Positions 35,055-43,722 are shown, numbered from the stretch's first letter. The stretch: 64,000 bases of DNA from Plasticicumulans acidivorans (GCF_003182095.1 NZ_QGTJ01000002.1:216435-280434); one strand, 5' to 3'. Translations and numbers: made by a program. Notes: a model not told the origin generated them from the letters alone.

Positions 35055-36391
35055 GCGCCCCCACCGATGCGGTCGGGCTCGTCGACCGGGCGGATGTTGG
35101 CGCGCCGCCGCCGCCAGGCCTGCCAGGAGCGCTTCAGCCGCGAGGCGGCGGCCAGGTAATAAAGCACCTTGAAGGCGAACAGCGAGCGCCAGATCGGCGT
35201 GCGGCCGAAGATGTCGCCGGCCAGCACCGACAGCAGCGCCTCTTCCATGCGCAGCACGTTGCGCGGGTCCATGAACAGATCGCGCATCGTCGGCGTGGTG
35301 ATGCGGTAGATGAACCAGGAAAACTCGCGCGGGCCGCGGCGCACCGCACGGTCGTAGCGGGCGAGCGCCTGCGCGCGCGCCGCCGGCTCGCGCAGCCAGC
35401 GGTCGATGGCGTCGGCGCCGTCGAAGCCGCTCTGCATCGCCAGCATCACGCCGGAGGAGAACACCGGGTCGATGAAGGCGAAGGCGTCGCCGAGCAGCAG
35501 GTAGCGCTCGCCGTGAGTGCGGTCCGAGGTGTAGGAGAAATTGCCGGTGGCCTCGACCGGCGACACCAGCTCGGCATCGCGCAGGCGCTCGGCCAGTGCC
35601 GGGCACTGGGCGATGGTGTCGCGGAAGAAGGCTTCAAGCGGACGCTCGCGGCGCTTCATGTAATACGGCCACACCACCGCGCCGATGCTGGTCACGCCGT
35701 CGGCCAGCGGAATGAACCAGAACCAGCCGTGCTCGAACCAGAAGATGGTGATGTTGCCCTCGGCGCAGCCGGCGTGACGGCGGGCCTTGCTGAAATGCGC
35801 ATACATCGCCGCGCTGTTGTGCTTGGGGTTGCGCTGCTTGGCCTGCAGCCGGCTCGACAGGAAAGTGTCGCGCCCCGAGGCATCGGCGATGAAGCGCGCA
35901 TGCCATTCGCTGCGCCGGCCGTCGTCGTGCTCGGCGCTGACGCGCACGCCGGCGTCGCCCGGCAGGAACTCCACCTCGCGCACGCGACAGCCTTCGATGA
36001 CCTCGGCGCCGTTGCGCGCGGCATTGCGGATCAGGATCTCGTCGAACTGCGAACGCCGCACCTGGTAGGCATACGGCATCGACTTGTCCCAGGCGTTGGC
36101 GAACTGGAAGGTCTGCGAGCGCTCATGCCACGGCGAGACGAACTCGGCGCCGCGCTTCTCGATGCCGATGGCACGCACCTCGTCGGCGACGCCGAGCTTC
36201 TCGAACAGCGGCAGATTGGCCGGCAGCAGCGATTCACCGATGTGAAAGCGCGGATGCCGCGCCTTCTCCAGCAGCGTCACCGCGTGGCCGCGCTGCGCCA
36301 GCCGCGTGGCCACGGTCGAGCCGGCAGGGCCGCCACCGATGACCAGCACATCACACTCGTGGAGGCTTGCTTCGTGGACGGCTTCGCCCAT
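35051..36391 (-). CDS. flavin-dependent halogenase-like protein
   Basis: The 446-residue flavoprotein has the FAD motif DVLVIGGGPAGSTVATRL and the halogenase signature WxWxIP in EHGWFWFIPLADG (near residue 215). The FAD motif LLLGDAFAFIDPVFSSGV is also intact. The R-F-H-I-GES...LP pattern near the N-terminus is typical of tryptophan-halogenase-like proteins. In Xanthomonas a halogenase accompanies the brominated xanthomonadins, so ring halogenation of the pigment is the likely role; related proteins without proven halogenase activity exist. Confidence 0.87.
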   Translation of the reverse strand: MGEAVHEASLHECDVLVIGGGPAGSTVATRLAQRGHAVTLLEKARHPRFHIGESLLPANLPLFEKLGVADEVRAIGIEKRGAEFVSPWHERSQTFQFANAWDKSMPYAYQVRRSQFDEILIRNAARNGAEVIEGCRVREVEFLPGDAGVRVSAEHDDGRRSEWHARFIADASGRDTFLSSRLQAKQRNPKHNSAAMYAHFSKARRHAGCAEGNITIFWFEHGWFWFIPLADGVTSIGAVVWPYYMKRRERPLEAFFRDTIAQCPALAERLRDAELVSPVEATGNFSYTSDRTHGERYLLLGDAFAFIDPVFSSGVMLAMQSGFDGADAIDRWLREPAARAQALARYDRAVRRGPREFSWFIYRITTPTMRDLFMDPRNVLRMEEALLSVLAGDIFGRTPIWRSLFAFKVLYYLAAASRLKRSWQAWRRRRANIRPVDEPDRIGGGA

Positions 36392-36416
36392 GTCGATCTC
36401 CGGACGGCTGCAGCCG

Positions 36417-37016
36417 TCAGCGACGGTATTCGATCAGGTTGCGGGTGCCGGCGTCGTTGGTGACGATCTCCTTGAGCCGGCCCTTGGCGTCCCAGTTGAG
36501 CTGGTATTCACCGAAGCTCGACACCCACATGCGCCAGGTCGGCGCATCCAGCGAGGAATTCTCACTGGTCAGCGGGTAGCCGACCGCGGTGATCACCTGC
36601 TCCTTGCTCATGCCGGTCACCAGCTGGCCGGCGCGCACGGCGTCGCGGATCTTCGCCGGGTATTTGGCGATGCGCGGCTTCGGGTCGTTCGAGATGACGA
36701 TCTTCGCCACCCACTGTTCGAGCGATTCCTGGTCGCGGCCGTAATCGTGACCGAGGCGGTAAGGCTTGCCGTCGATGTCGACCTGGGCACGGTTGCGACC
36801 GTAGTCGAGCACACGGATCGGCGTGCCGGCCGGAATCATCGGCAGCGTCGTGTAGTTCGAATCGCTGATCCAGTCGCCTTCCGCGTGCAGGTTGCAGCAG
36901 GTGTAGCCCTGCAGCAGCGGTGCCGCGGAACCGTTGGTTGGCATCGTCTTGCAGCCGGCGAGCAGCAGCGCACCGATGAGGAGACCGCCGAAGCGGCATA
37001 CCCGGGTCATCTCCAT
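36417..37016 (-). CDS. lipoprotein with BamE/SmpA-like C-terminal region
   Basis: The start at 37016 gives 199 residues with a lipobox (FGGLLIGALLLAGC). The middle holds an SH3-like beta region (IPAGTPIRVLDYGRNRAQVD IDG). The C-terminal part (TGMSKEQVITAVGYPLTSEN, then WRMWVSSFGEYQLNWDAKGR L) resembles the BamE/SmpA fold. Outer-membrane anchoring is expected. It is 25 bases after the halogenase in coordinates but is the first gene of that minus-strand run, so it could be co-transcribed with the pigment block. Confidence 0.78.
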   Translation of the reverse strand: MEMTRVCRFGGLLIGALLLAGCKTMPTNGSAAPLLQGYTCCNLHAEGDWISDSNYTTLPMIPAGTPIRVLDYGRNRAQVDIDGKPYRLGHDYGRDQESLEQWVAKIVISNDPKPRIAKYPAKIRDAVRAGQLVTGMSKEQVITAVGYPLTSENSSLDAPTWRMWVSSFGEYQLNWDAKGRLKEIVTNDAGTRNLIEYRR

Positions 37017-37309
37017 AAGCCTTCGACCTCCGCCTAGTGAACGGGGCGAGTCTATCGTCCGCCGACTGGCGGGCAAAAGCGCTGCCATCACACATCGGCA
37101 GGCGCCACTGACGCAGGATCACGACCACGGCATCGCGATCTGCCCGGATGGTTTTCAAATCATTTTTGAAACTCAATCGGCTTTCGCCGACTTTTTCGAA
37201 CCAATAAAAAGCTTCAATGTCGCCATCGCCGGGGTCCGCAGCCAACGCGGCAGGCGGACCCGCCATGCTGCCCACGACTTTTCCTTCAAAACCCGCAGGA
37301 ATTCTGCCG

Positions 37310-37966
37310 ATGAACATCGTCGCCTACGCCCAGAAGCGTCACACCACCAAAGCCTTCGACGCCAGCCGCGCCATTCCCGAAGACACCATCGAGCAGCTGC
37401 GCACGCTGCTGCGCAACAGCCCGTCATCGGTCAATTCGCAGCCCTGGCATTTCGTCATCGCCGGCAGTGCCGAGGCCAAGGCGCGCATCGCCAAGGCCAC
37501 GCAGGGCGGCTTTGTCTACAACGAGCCGAAGGTGCTACGGGCCTCGCACGTCATCGTGCTGTGTGCGCGCACCGATCTCGACGCCGACTACCTGCGCAGC
37601 GTGCTCGAACAGGAAGACGCCGACGGCCGCTTCGCCACGCCGCAGGCCAAGGCCGGCCAGCAGCAGGCGCGCCAGGGCTATGTCGACATCCACCGCTATG
37701 CGCAGAAGGATCTGCAGTCGTGGATGGAAAAGCAGGTCTACCTCGCGCTCGGCACGCTGCTGCTCGGCGCCGCGACGCTCGGCCTCGACGCCTGCCCGAT
37801 GGAAGGCTTCGACATGCGCATCCTCGATGCCGAACTCGATCTGCACGCGCGCGGCTACACCAGTCTGGTGCTGGTCAGCCTCGGTTATCACGGCGAGGAC
37901 GACTTCAACGCCAACCTGCCGAAATCGCGGCTGCCGGCGGCCGCGGTGTTCACCGAGCTGGGCTGA
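37310..37966 (+). CDS. NAD(P)H nitroreductase, NfsB-like
   Basis: The start at 37310 (MNIVAYAQKRHTTKAFDASR) gives 218 residues; the frame is open upstream but no better start is seen. FMN-binding segments RHTTKAFD, LRNSPSSVNSQPWHFVIAGS and GATLGLDACPMEGFD are characteristic of E. coli NfsB and related oxygen-insensitive nitroreductases. It would reduce quinones or nitro-compounds. It is a single gene in a strand switch, 118 bases before the molbindin. Confidence 0.9.
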   Translation: MNIVAYAQKRHTTKAFDASRAIPEDTIEQLRTLLRNSPSSVNSQPWHFVIAGSAEAKARIAKATQGGFVYNEPKVLRASHVIVLCARTDLDADYLRSVLEQEDADGRFATPQAKAGQQQARQGYVDIHRYAQKDLQSWMEKQVYLALGTLLLGAATLGLDACPMEGFDMRILDAELDLHARGYTSLVLVSLGYHGEDDFNANLPKSRLPAAAVFTELG

Positions 37967-38083
37967 AATACACGATAGCGATGGCGTTGAGTTTTCATAT
38001 CGCCCTGGCAGACAGTAAGCCTCAGCAGCGAGGCGGACGCCTCGCCTGCAGCCAAACCCCCAGAAACATCAAGGACTCGCATC

Positions 38084-38500
38084 ATGAAGCTCAGCGCACG
38101 CAACCAGTTCTCCGGCACCGTCAAGACCATCGAAGCCGGCGCCGTCAATGACGAAGTCGTCGTCGCCATCGGCAGCGACACCCTGACCGCCACGCTGACC
38201 AAGGACGCCGTCTCCGCCCTCGGCCTGGTTGCCGGCACGCCGGTGACCGCGCTGTTCAAGGCCAGTGCCGTGATCCTCGGCGCCGGCACCCCGGGCAAGC
38301 TCAGCGCCCGCAACGTGTTCACCGGCACCGTCAGCTCGATCAAGGAAGGCGCCGTCAACGCCGAAGTGGTCCTCACCACCGCCTCCGGCTCGACCGTCAC
38401 CGCGATCCTCACCGAAGACGCCGTCAAGGACCTGGGCCTCGCCGTCGGCAGCCCGGCCTACGCGCTGGTCAAGGCCACGAGCATCATCATCGGCGCCTGA
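38084..38500 (+). CDS. tandem molbindin (Mop/TOBE) protein
   Basis: The 138-residue protein consists of two Mop repeats of about 67 residues: KLSARNQFSGTVKTIEAGAV NDEVVV and KLSARNVFTGTVSSIKEGAV NAEVVL. Each is a molybdate/tungstate-binding TOBE domain; tandem forms (ModG type) store molybdate in the cytoplasm. The GC-rich terminator at 38519-38556 follows directly. No molybdate transporter is nearby. Confidence 0.93.
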   Translation: MKLSARNQFSGTVKTIEAGAVNDEVVVAIGSDTLTATLTKDAVSALGLVAGTPVTALFKASAVILGAGTPGKLSARNVFTGTVSSIKEGAVNAEVVLTTASGSTVTAILTEDAVKDLGLAVGSPAYALVKATSIIIGA

Positions 38501-38518
38501 TCGCCTCCCCGAGCACCA

Positions 38519-38556
38519 CCGAGGCCCCGCATCCTCCTGCGGGGCCTCGGTTTTTT
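38519..38556 (+). terminator. intrinsic terminator after molbindin gene
   Basis: CCGAGGCCCCGC (38519-38530) and GCGGGGCCTCGG (38539-38550) form a perfect 12-bp stem with an 8-base loop, followed by six T (38551-38556). It is 18 bases after the stop of the molbindin gene and is the clearest rho-independent terminator in the window. Confidence 0.93.
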
Positions 38557-39733
38557 CATGCCCGCCGATATCGCCTGAGGCCAGATCAAGGCCGCCTGCA
38601 GACCGCCCTGCCCACGCGTCGCCAAGCATCTCGGCGGGGGCACATGCTCTACGCGCCTGGCAGACGCCATCGCCCGCCAATGAAGCGCGGGCAACGAGCT
38701 GACCAGCGACATCGGCTCGACCAATGCACTGACAGGCTGCAGACACATCCGCCGCCAGCTCCGCGCCACGTACCCACCAAGATCATCGGTTAAGAACCTC
38801 GAAACCCTCGCCAACGCCGAGACACTGAGGCTCTGTGTGTGGCTGTAGCTACCAGAGGAGAAGTAAGCGAATAGTTCATTATCTGGCGCTGCACGTGACA
38901 GTAACGGTGAGAGTGATGAAGATCACAGACGGAGTTATTTACACGGCTAAGGATGTGAGCATCGGAATTTAGCAACCTCACGTAGCAATGACTCTTATGG
39001 ACCCCTTTCAGCACACGGACCCTAGCGTGGGTGGCGACACCACTCTTAGACACTTAAGCGCGAGTGAACCGACGACGCCATACCCCTACACTTCAACCCG
39101 TGTATGTAGCGCATTGGTGTCGACACATCTCAGTAGAAAGGTTATTTCTACTAGACCGCTACACTGCCAGCTTAAATAGCGGGCATACTCACCGGCACAG
39201 ATATGTTTTCACCATTTACCTTAGCTAAAAAGCCGTTAGAGATCAGGAATGCTATTTATTTTGTGCTAGATGCCATAAAAGAAGCCGCACTTGATAAATT
39301 ATTAACTCTTCCCCAAAAACTAGGCCACTGTGAAACATAAAGCCGAATACGTCTTCACTACAAGCACTAAAGTCTGCAAAATAATCATGATTCCAAATCT
39401 TACGGCCGAATCAATTTAGTTTAATTTAAAGTTCATACCCAACGTCTCCTTCATCTGTGCGAGGGGATTTCCGAAGGAAAAAACGCTGAGTACCAAGGAT
39501 TATTGCAACCATCAGCCTAGCAAAACAAAAAGCCGAACAAAAAGTCATTTAAATCAACCGCAGCAATTGAGCTATTGGTAAAAATCATGGACTTTACGTA
39601 AATATAAAATTAGCGCGGCAGCTGACATTACCATTAACAGGAATTGACTTACAGCAGGCTTTTCTCGCTTTCAACCAACTCAATATATTAGGCGCTACAC
39701 ATTGCGCTTCAACAAGAACAAGAGGCAAACAAA
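38557..39733. other. gene-free stretch where composition drops
   Basis: No gene is supported in these 1177 bases. The first 270 bases are GC-rich like the core genome. From about 38830 the sequence turns AT-rich, and from about 39180 it is strongly AT-rich, marking the left edge of the island. Short open frames here lack ribosome binding sites and read as low-complexity or unlikely protein. I saw no tRNA gene or clear direct repeat at the junction. Confidence 0.6.
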
Positions 39734-40618
39734 ATGACATCAATGCTCGAAAACAAAAATAAACCTTTTAATGAAATCAATAAAAAAATAATTCTTGAAA
39801 AAATCAAGAACGAGATTTCAAAAATAAGAAACTACACACCAAAAGTTGCTATTTTTGGTGACACTGGCGTTGGAAAGTCCAGTCTTTGCAACGCTCTTTT
39901 CGGAAAAAATATCGCAGAAATAAGTGATGTAGAAGCGTGTACAAGAGCCCCTCAAGAAATACTTTTATCAGGTGAGGGGAATGGCATTACTCTTCTTGAT
40001 GTTCCAGGAGTCGGTGAAGACCCGCAACGCCACGCAGAGTACCGCGAGCTATATAAAAGTTTGCTTCCTGGGTTAGACCTTGTTATCTGGGCAATAAAAG
40101 CCGATGACAGAAAATACGCCACATCAATAGAAATTTACCAAGAAATACTCAAACCAAATTTAGAAAAATGTCCAGTGATATTTGTCATAACCCAGGCGGA
40201 CAAAATTGAACCTCACAGAAAATGGGATGTGCAAAAGAATGAACCGGGAGAAGAACAGGTCGTAAATTTAACAAAAAAAATAAATGATATTTCATCTAGA
40301 TTCAATGTATCAACAAATAAAATTGTTGCAGTCTCGGCAAATGACTCTTGGAATCTTGTCGAGCTTGTAAACAAGGTTGTTGACATACTCCCAAACGAAA
40401 AAAAATACTCTTTCACGAGAGAGGCAAAGGAAGAAACGGTATCCGAAGAAGCAGCAAAAAACGCCGAGATAGGAATTTTTGAGGAAATTAAAAAAAAGGC
40501 GGGGGAAACTTGGGACTACATCAAATATGAAGCAACAGACATCATAGTTGATAAAGTAAAAGAATACACACCTAAAATCGCACACACATTCATCCGTTGG
40601 CTCTCTTCTTTTTGGTAG
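39734..40618 (+). CDS. Era/YfjP-like GTPase of AT-rich island
   Basis: The 294-residue GTPase has G1 in VAIFGDTGVGKSSLCNALFG, a G2 threonine candidate in VEACTRAPQEI, G3 LLDVPGVGED, G4 VITQADKI (TQAD for NKxD) and G5 VAVSANDSW. A short N-terminal helix precedes the G domain and an amphipathic C-terminal region (EEIKKKAGETWDYIKYEATD ... FIRWLSSFW) may touch membrane. It resembles YfjP/YeeP-type GTPases of prophage islands. It is lysine-, asparagine- and AT-codon-rich, unlike the core genes. A NERD protein follows 72 bases later. Confidence 0.85.
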   Translation: MTSMLENKNKPFNEINKKIILEKIKNEISKIRNYTPKVAIFGDTGVGKSSLCNALFGKNIAEISDVEACTRAPQEILLSGEGNGITLLDVPGVGEDPQRHAEYRELYKSLLPGLDLVIWAIKADDRKYATSIEIYQEILKPNLEKCPVIFVITQADKIEPHRKWDVQKNEPGEEQVVNLTKKINDISSRFNVSTNKIVAVSANDSWNLVELVNKVVDILPNEKKYSFTREAKEETVSEEAAKNAEIGIFEEIKKKAGETWDYIKYEATDIIVDKVKEYTPKIAHTFIRWLSSFW

Positions 40619-40690
40619 AGAACATAATAAGTTATTCCAATGAATCTCCCACGCGAGCAAGGCTAATTGTAAACATCAGGTATCTCTTTA

Positions 40691-41248
40691 ATGACACCAA
40701 CGGATGCAGGAAACGCTGGCGAAGAAGCCGTAAGAGAAATACTTAGGGGAATAAAAGGCACACTGATATCTGGTTTCATTCGCTCAAAAAACATCTGCTA
40801 TTACAATCGAAATTTTCAAATTGATTTTCTTCTATTTGTTCCAAAAATTGGGTTAGTAATTCTTGAAGTCAAGAATTGGAAAGGTACAGTAAAGGCTGTA
40901 GCTGGAGAAAAGTGGTACCAGGAAACCCCCGGATACAAAAAAGATTTAGGCAATGCCTCTATTCAATCTCTTCGCACATCTGGAATGCTTTTGCAAATTC
41001 TAGAAAAAGGAAAAACAAATAGGTGGCCAATTAGACCTGTCGTTGTTTTTGCAAACGATAACGCAAGAATTCTTAAAGCCAATGGAAATCATGCCCCCCA
41101 GACCGACATAATCCTCAAATCAATGATCCCTAAGTGGATTATTCAAAACTCAAGCGATGAAATTATATATAATTTCACATCACCTGATTTTGATGCCGTA
41201 AAAAACGTAATTTGTCAATACACCAGCGAGTATGTAGAGAACGATTAG
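40691..41248 (+). CDS. NERD-domain nuclease-like protein
   Basis: The 185-residue protein begins GNAGEEAVREILRGI and holds QIDFLLFVPKIGLVILEVKN WKG near residues 44-66. The Asp and Glu-x-Lys are the active-site pattern of the NERD (nuclease-related) branch of PD-(D/E)XK enzymes. No other domain is seen; NERD is often fused to helicase or kinase. It is AT-rich and closely follows the GTPase on the same strand, so the two may form a unit, perhaps in defence. The start has no strong ribosome binding site. Confidence 0.83.
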   Translation: MTPTDAGNAGEEAVREILRGIKGTLISGFIRSKNICYYNRNFQIDFLLFVPKIGLVILEVKNWKGTVKAVAGEKWYQETPGYKKDLGNASIQSLRTSGMLLQILEKGKTNRWPIRPVVVFANDNARILKANGNHAPQTDIILKSMIPKWIIQNSSDEIIYNFTSPDFDAVKNVICQYTSEYVEND

Positions 41249-41503
41249 CAGCACACTCTACTATCGCTAACCTTGCACTCAAAACTCTTGACTTTATTTA
41301 CCCTTCAGATTAACAACAAGACTGTTTTAGATATCATACGCAGAAATTTATAGCACTGGTTCCATTATCGTAGCAGTCACTATTACTGCAGCTTGGCACT
41401 TCTATTTCAGTGTTAGAGATAGCATCTGTCAGTCAAACCGAACAGACTTTAGTTGTTGAATTAAGTTTGTATGCCATGTCCTTTTAACCAACCACGAGCA
41501 CCT

Positions 41504-41980
41504 ATGATGACCGAATCAGTTTTAAATGATATTGACCTTGAACCGATCATGGTCAAGATTATGGACAAAGAAGAAGGCTTAGGCTGGTCACTTGATTTCA
41601 CAAAGCGCGTAGCGCACGAATACAAAAAGTACCTCGTGCTTTGTAAAGAAAACCCAGATTCAGCAGTTGTTCCATCCACTTTCGTCGATGACTTCTGGCA
41701 TTTCCATATTCTAGACACACAGAAATACCAAGAGGACTGCGAACAATTTTTTGGATATTTCTTGCACCATTTCCCCTATTTCGGTATGCGTGGAAAAGAT
41801 GACGAAGAAAATCTAAAAACGGCATGGGCCGAATCATGTGCTCTTTACGAGAAAAGATTTGGTGATTTACCCATTGATTTATGGTTATCTAGCAAGCGCT
41901 GCCCGAATTGCGGCCGGCGCTGTAAGGATGTCAAAAGTTTTTCAATGGATCAAAGGCCAAGATTGGCATTGAGGGCGTAA
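41504..41980 (+). CDS. GRDP-like (glycine-rich domain-containing) protein with Cys motif
   Basis: Start at 41504 or 41507 (MMTESVLNDIDLEPIMVKIM); an ATG at 41471 is less likely. About 158 residues. VVPSTFVDDFWHFHILDTQK YQEDCEQFFGYFLHHFPYFG MRG is the signature of bacterial 'glycine-rich domain-containing protein-like' proteins (DUF1399-like), in which the His residues may bind metal. The C-terminus has CPNCGRRCKDV, a CxxCxxxC cluster, then ends without the glycine-rich tail often seen, so it may be truncated. The role is unknown. Composition is intermediate. Confidence 0.72.
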   Translation: MMTESVLNDIDLEPIMVKIMDKEEGLGWSLDFTKRVAHEYKKYLVLCKENPDSAVVPSTFVDDFWHFHILDTQKYQEDCEQFFGYFLHHFPYFGMRGKDDEENLKTAWAESCALYEKRFGDLPIDLWLSSKRCPNCGRRCKDVKSFSMDQRPRLALRA

Positions 41981-41990
41981 TATGTGATCA

Positions 41991-42029
41991 AATGGGCGTC
42001 ATAAAGATTGCACATTTTCGACGCCCATT
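41991..42029. repeat. perfect 10-bp inverted repeat after GRDP-like gene
   Basis: AATGGGCGTC (41991-42000) and GACGCCCATT (42020-42029) are exact inverted copies separated by 19 bases, 10 bases after the GRDP-like stop. The arms can form a hairpin in RNA. No T run follows directly, so it may be a factor-dependent terminator, a protein site or a mobile-element end. Confidence 0.6.
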
Positions 42030-42147
42030 AGCTCGACAAAAAATATTTAAAAAAATTGACACAGCCATGTGAAACAAAAAATAAAAAATCCGGACCAAAT
42101 CTTAAACACTTGTGAAAAATTTCTAAAATTCCACCCCATTTCAGATC

Positions 42148-43083
42148 CTACATGTCAAGTCCCGCCTGATCCTGTGGCTGCTGCTGAAACAACTCTGGGT
42201 GTTCCTGATACCAGCGTTTGAGCACAACGACGGGCGAGCAATGCGCCAGCGCACGCTGCGAGATGTGCAGGTTGTAGACCTGTACGTAGCGGGTAAGCGT
42301 TTCGCGCAGGTGCTCACCACTGTGAAAGCGGGTGGTGGCGAGCACCTCGGCGATGCAGCCGTTGAAGCGCTCGACCATGCCGTTCGTCTGGGATGGCGTG
42401 GTTTGATCAGGCGATGCTCGATGGTATTGGCAGCACAGACCTGATCGAAGACATGCTCCCCAGTGGGCTCGCGCTCGCCGGTGGCACAGAAACGGTCGGT
42501 GAACTCCTTGCCGTTGTCAGTGAGCACCTTGGTGAGCCGGAAGGGAGCGGCCTGGATTTGGTGCTCCAGGAAGCCGCTGGCGTTGGCAGCGGTCTTGTCC
42601 GGCAGGATTTCGACGTGCACCCAGAGCTAGCCCGGTCGATAGTGACGAACAGGTAGTGGCGCGTGTGCTCACCGGGCATCTGCGGCAGATACTTCACGTC
42701 CACGAAGCCCGGAGCGTAGTCCTTGAAGGTTTTTGCCGGTGAGCGGTGGCTTTCCTCACGCGGAATCAAATCCTCCAGGCACGAGCGCGAGACTTCGGGA
42801 TAGACGAACGCCCGGGTCACCACGAGCAGGTCATCGAGGGGCAGCAGCAGGAACTCGCGCAGTTCCACCACCACAAGCTCCTGCTCCGGAGAAAGTGTCG
42901 CGTGTGCAGGGCCTGCGGCCGATGCGAGCGATCCTGCATGTCCGTGCGCGCCCGCCACTTGCGCACGGAGGACAGCGTCCGGTTGTAGCGTCGCGCCAGC
43001 ACCGTGCTCGACTCGCTGGAGGCTTGCAACTCGGCGCGGATCACGGGGGTCGTGCGGGCTTGCTTGTGTACGGTCGCTGACAT
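42148..43083 (-). pseudogene. IS481-like transposase, frameshifted three times
   Basis: The minus strand encodes an integrase-core transposase beginning MSATVHKQARTTPVIRAELQ, with a helix-turn-helix part (STVLARRYNRTLSSVRKWRA RTD). Joined across frames it gives YLFVTIDRA (first catalytic Asp), KVLTDNGKEFTDRF (second Asp) and NGMVERFNG (Glu), so the DDE triad once existed. Frameshifts fall near 42895 (two extra bases), near 42635 and near 42385 (one base lost). The GC-rich copy sits inside the AT-rich island and is therefore a later arrival. Terminal inverted repeats were not securely found. Confidence 0.85.
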
Positions 43084-43196
43084 CGGTACAGGTTTCCGAG
43101 GATTAGCCCGGCTCGGCTGCCTTGGTGCGGATCGTCGCAATCAACTACTCACAGACGCCGCGGGCTCGGAACAGGGGGTAACTCCTTGGGAGGAAT

Positions 43197-43337
43197 ATGA
43201 TCACACTGGACCAGACAATTACACCTTAGATAGTCGATCCACGGCCAAATTCTTACATGGGAGAGTTGAGGGATGAATTCCCCAAGCTTGACTATAAAAA
43301 TGATGTTCTGGTAATCGAAGGCATTGGCACATTTTAA
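43197..43337 (+). pseudogene. small reading frame with in-frame TAG
   Basis: A good ribosome binding site (GGGAGGA) precedes ATG 43197. The frame reads MITLDQTITP, TAG (43227-43229), then IVDPRPNSYMGELRDEFPKL DYKNDVLVIEGIGTF to TAA at 43335. The downstream half looks like real protein. It ends 10 bases before the next, also interrupted, frame. A decayed small gene is most likely. The family is not recognised. Confidence 0.4.
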
Positions 43338-43347
43338 GGAGCAACTT

Positions 43348-43722
43348 GTGCGAATCGCGAGCCGGTTTTGGAGTTATGTATTAATTCTGGCCTTCGCATT
43401 GCTTGCCGGGTGTGAAAGGGAAGCATCTACGCCTGTAGCGCCAGCCAAACCACACAGCATCCCTGCTGCTTCTGTCTAGGTTGGAGGGCTCGACGGAGGC
43501 GTGTTCGTACTTATCAGGAAATCTGAGAAGATTAGAAATGGAATATATCTCGGGGAAATTTATTATGCTTCTGGAGATTCGGCCTATAAGGGACCAATAA
43601 AAATATTTCAAGAAAACACCACCTGGTTTGATTCAACAAAGAAAGAATCATTCGAGGGATGAGATGGTGATACGCTGTATTTAAAAAACAACCAATACCT
43701 CAAGATTCAAGATAAGCCATGA
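43348..43722 (+). pseudogene. small lipoprotein gene with two in-frame stops
   Basis: AAGGAG (43336-43341) precedes GTG 43348. The frame begins with a lipoprotein signal (VLILAFALLAGC at the lipobox) and about 43 residues, then TAG at 43477-43479. It continues in the same frame as GGVFVLIRKSEKIRNGIYLG EIYYASGDSAYKGPIKIFQE, meets TGA at 43660-43662, and ends LKNNQYLKIQDKP at 43722. No frameshift is needed. This looks like a lipoprotein of about 120 residues inactivated by two point changes; the short lipoprotein alone could still be made. Confidence 0.55.

Noticed and set aside
37975..38010. Possible ModE-type operator before the molbindin gene (GCGAT...ATCGC)
   Set aside because: The arms are short and the spacing does not fit the ModE consensus well enough to call.
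38790..39053. 87-codon minus-strand frame at the island edge
   Set aside because: No ribosome binding site and no family features; it spans the composition change and is probably chance.
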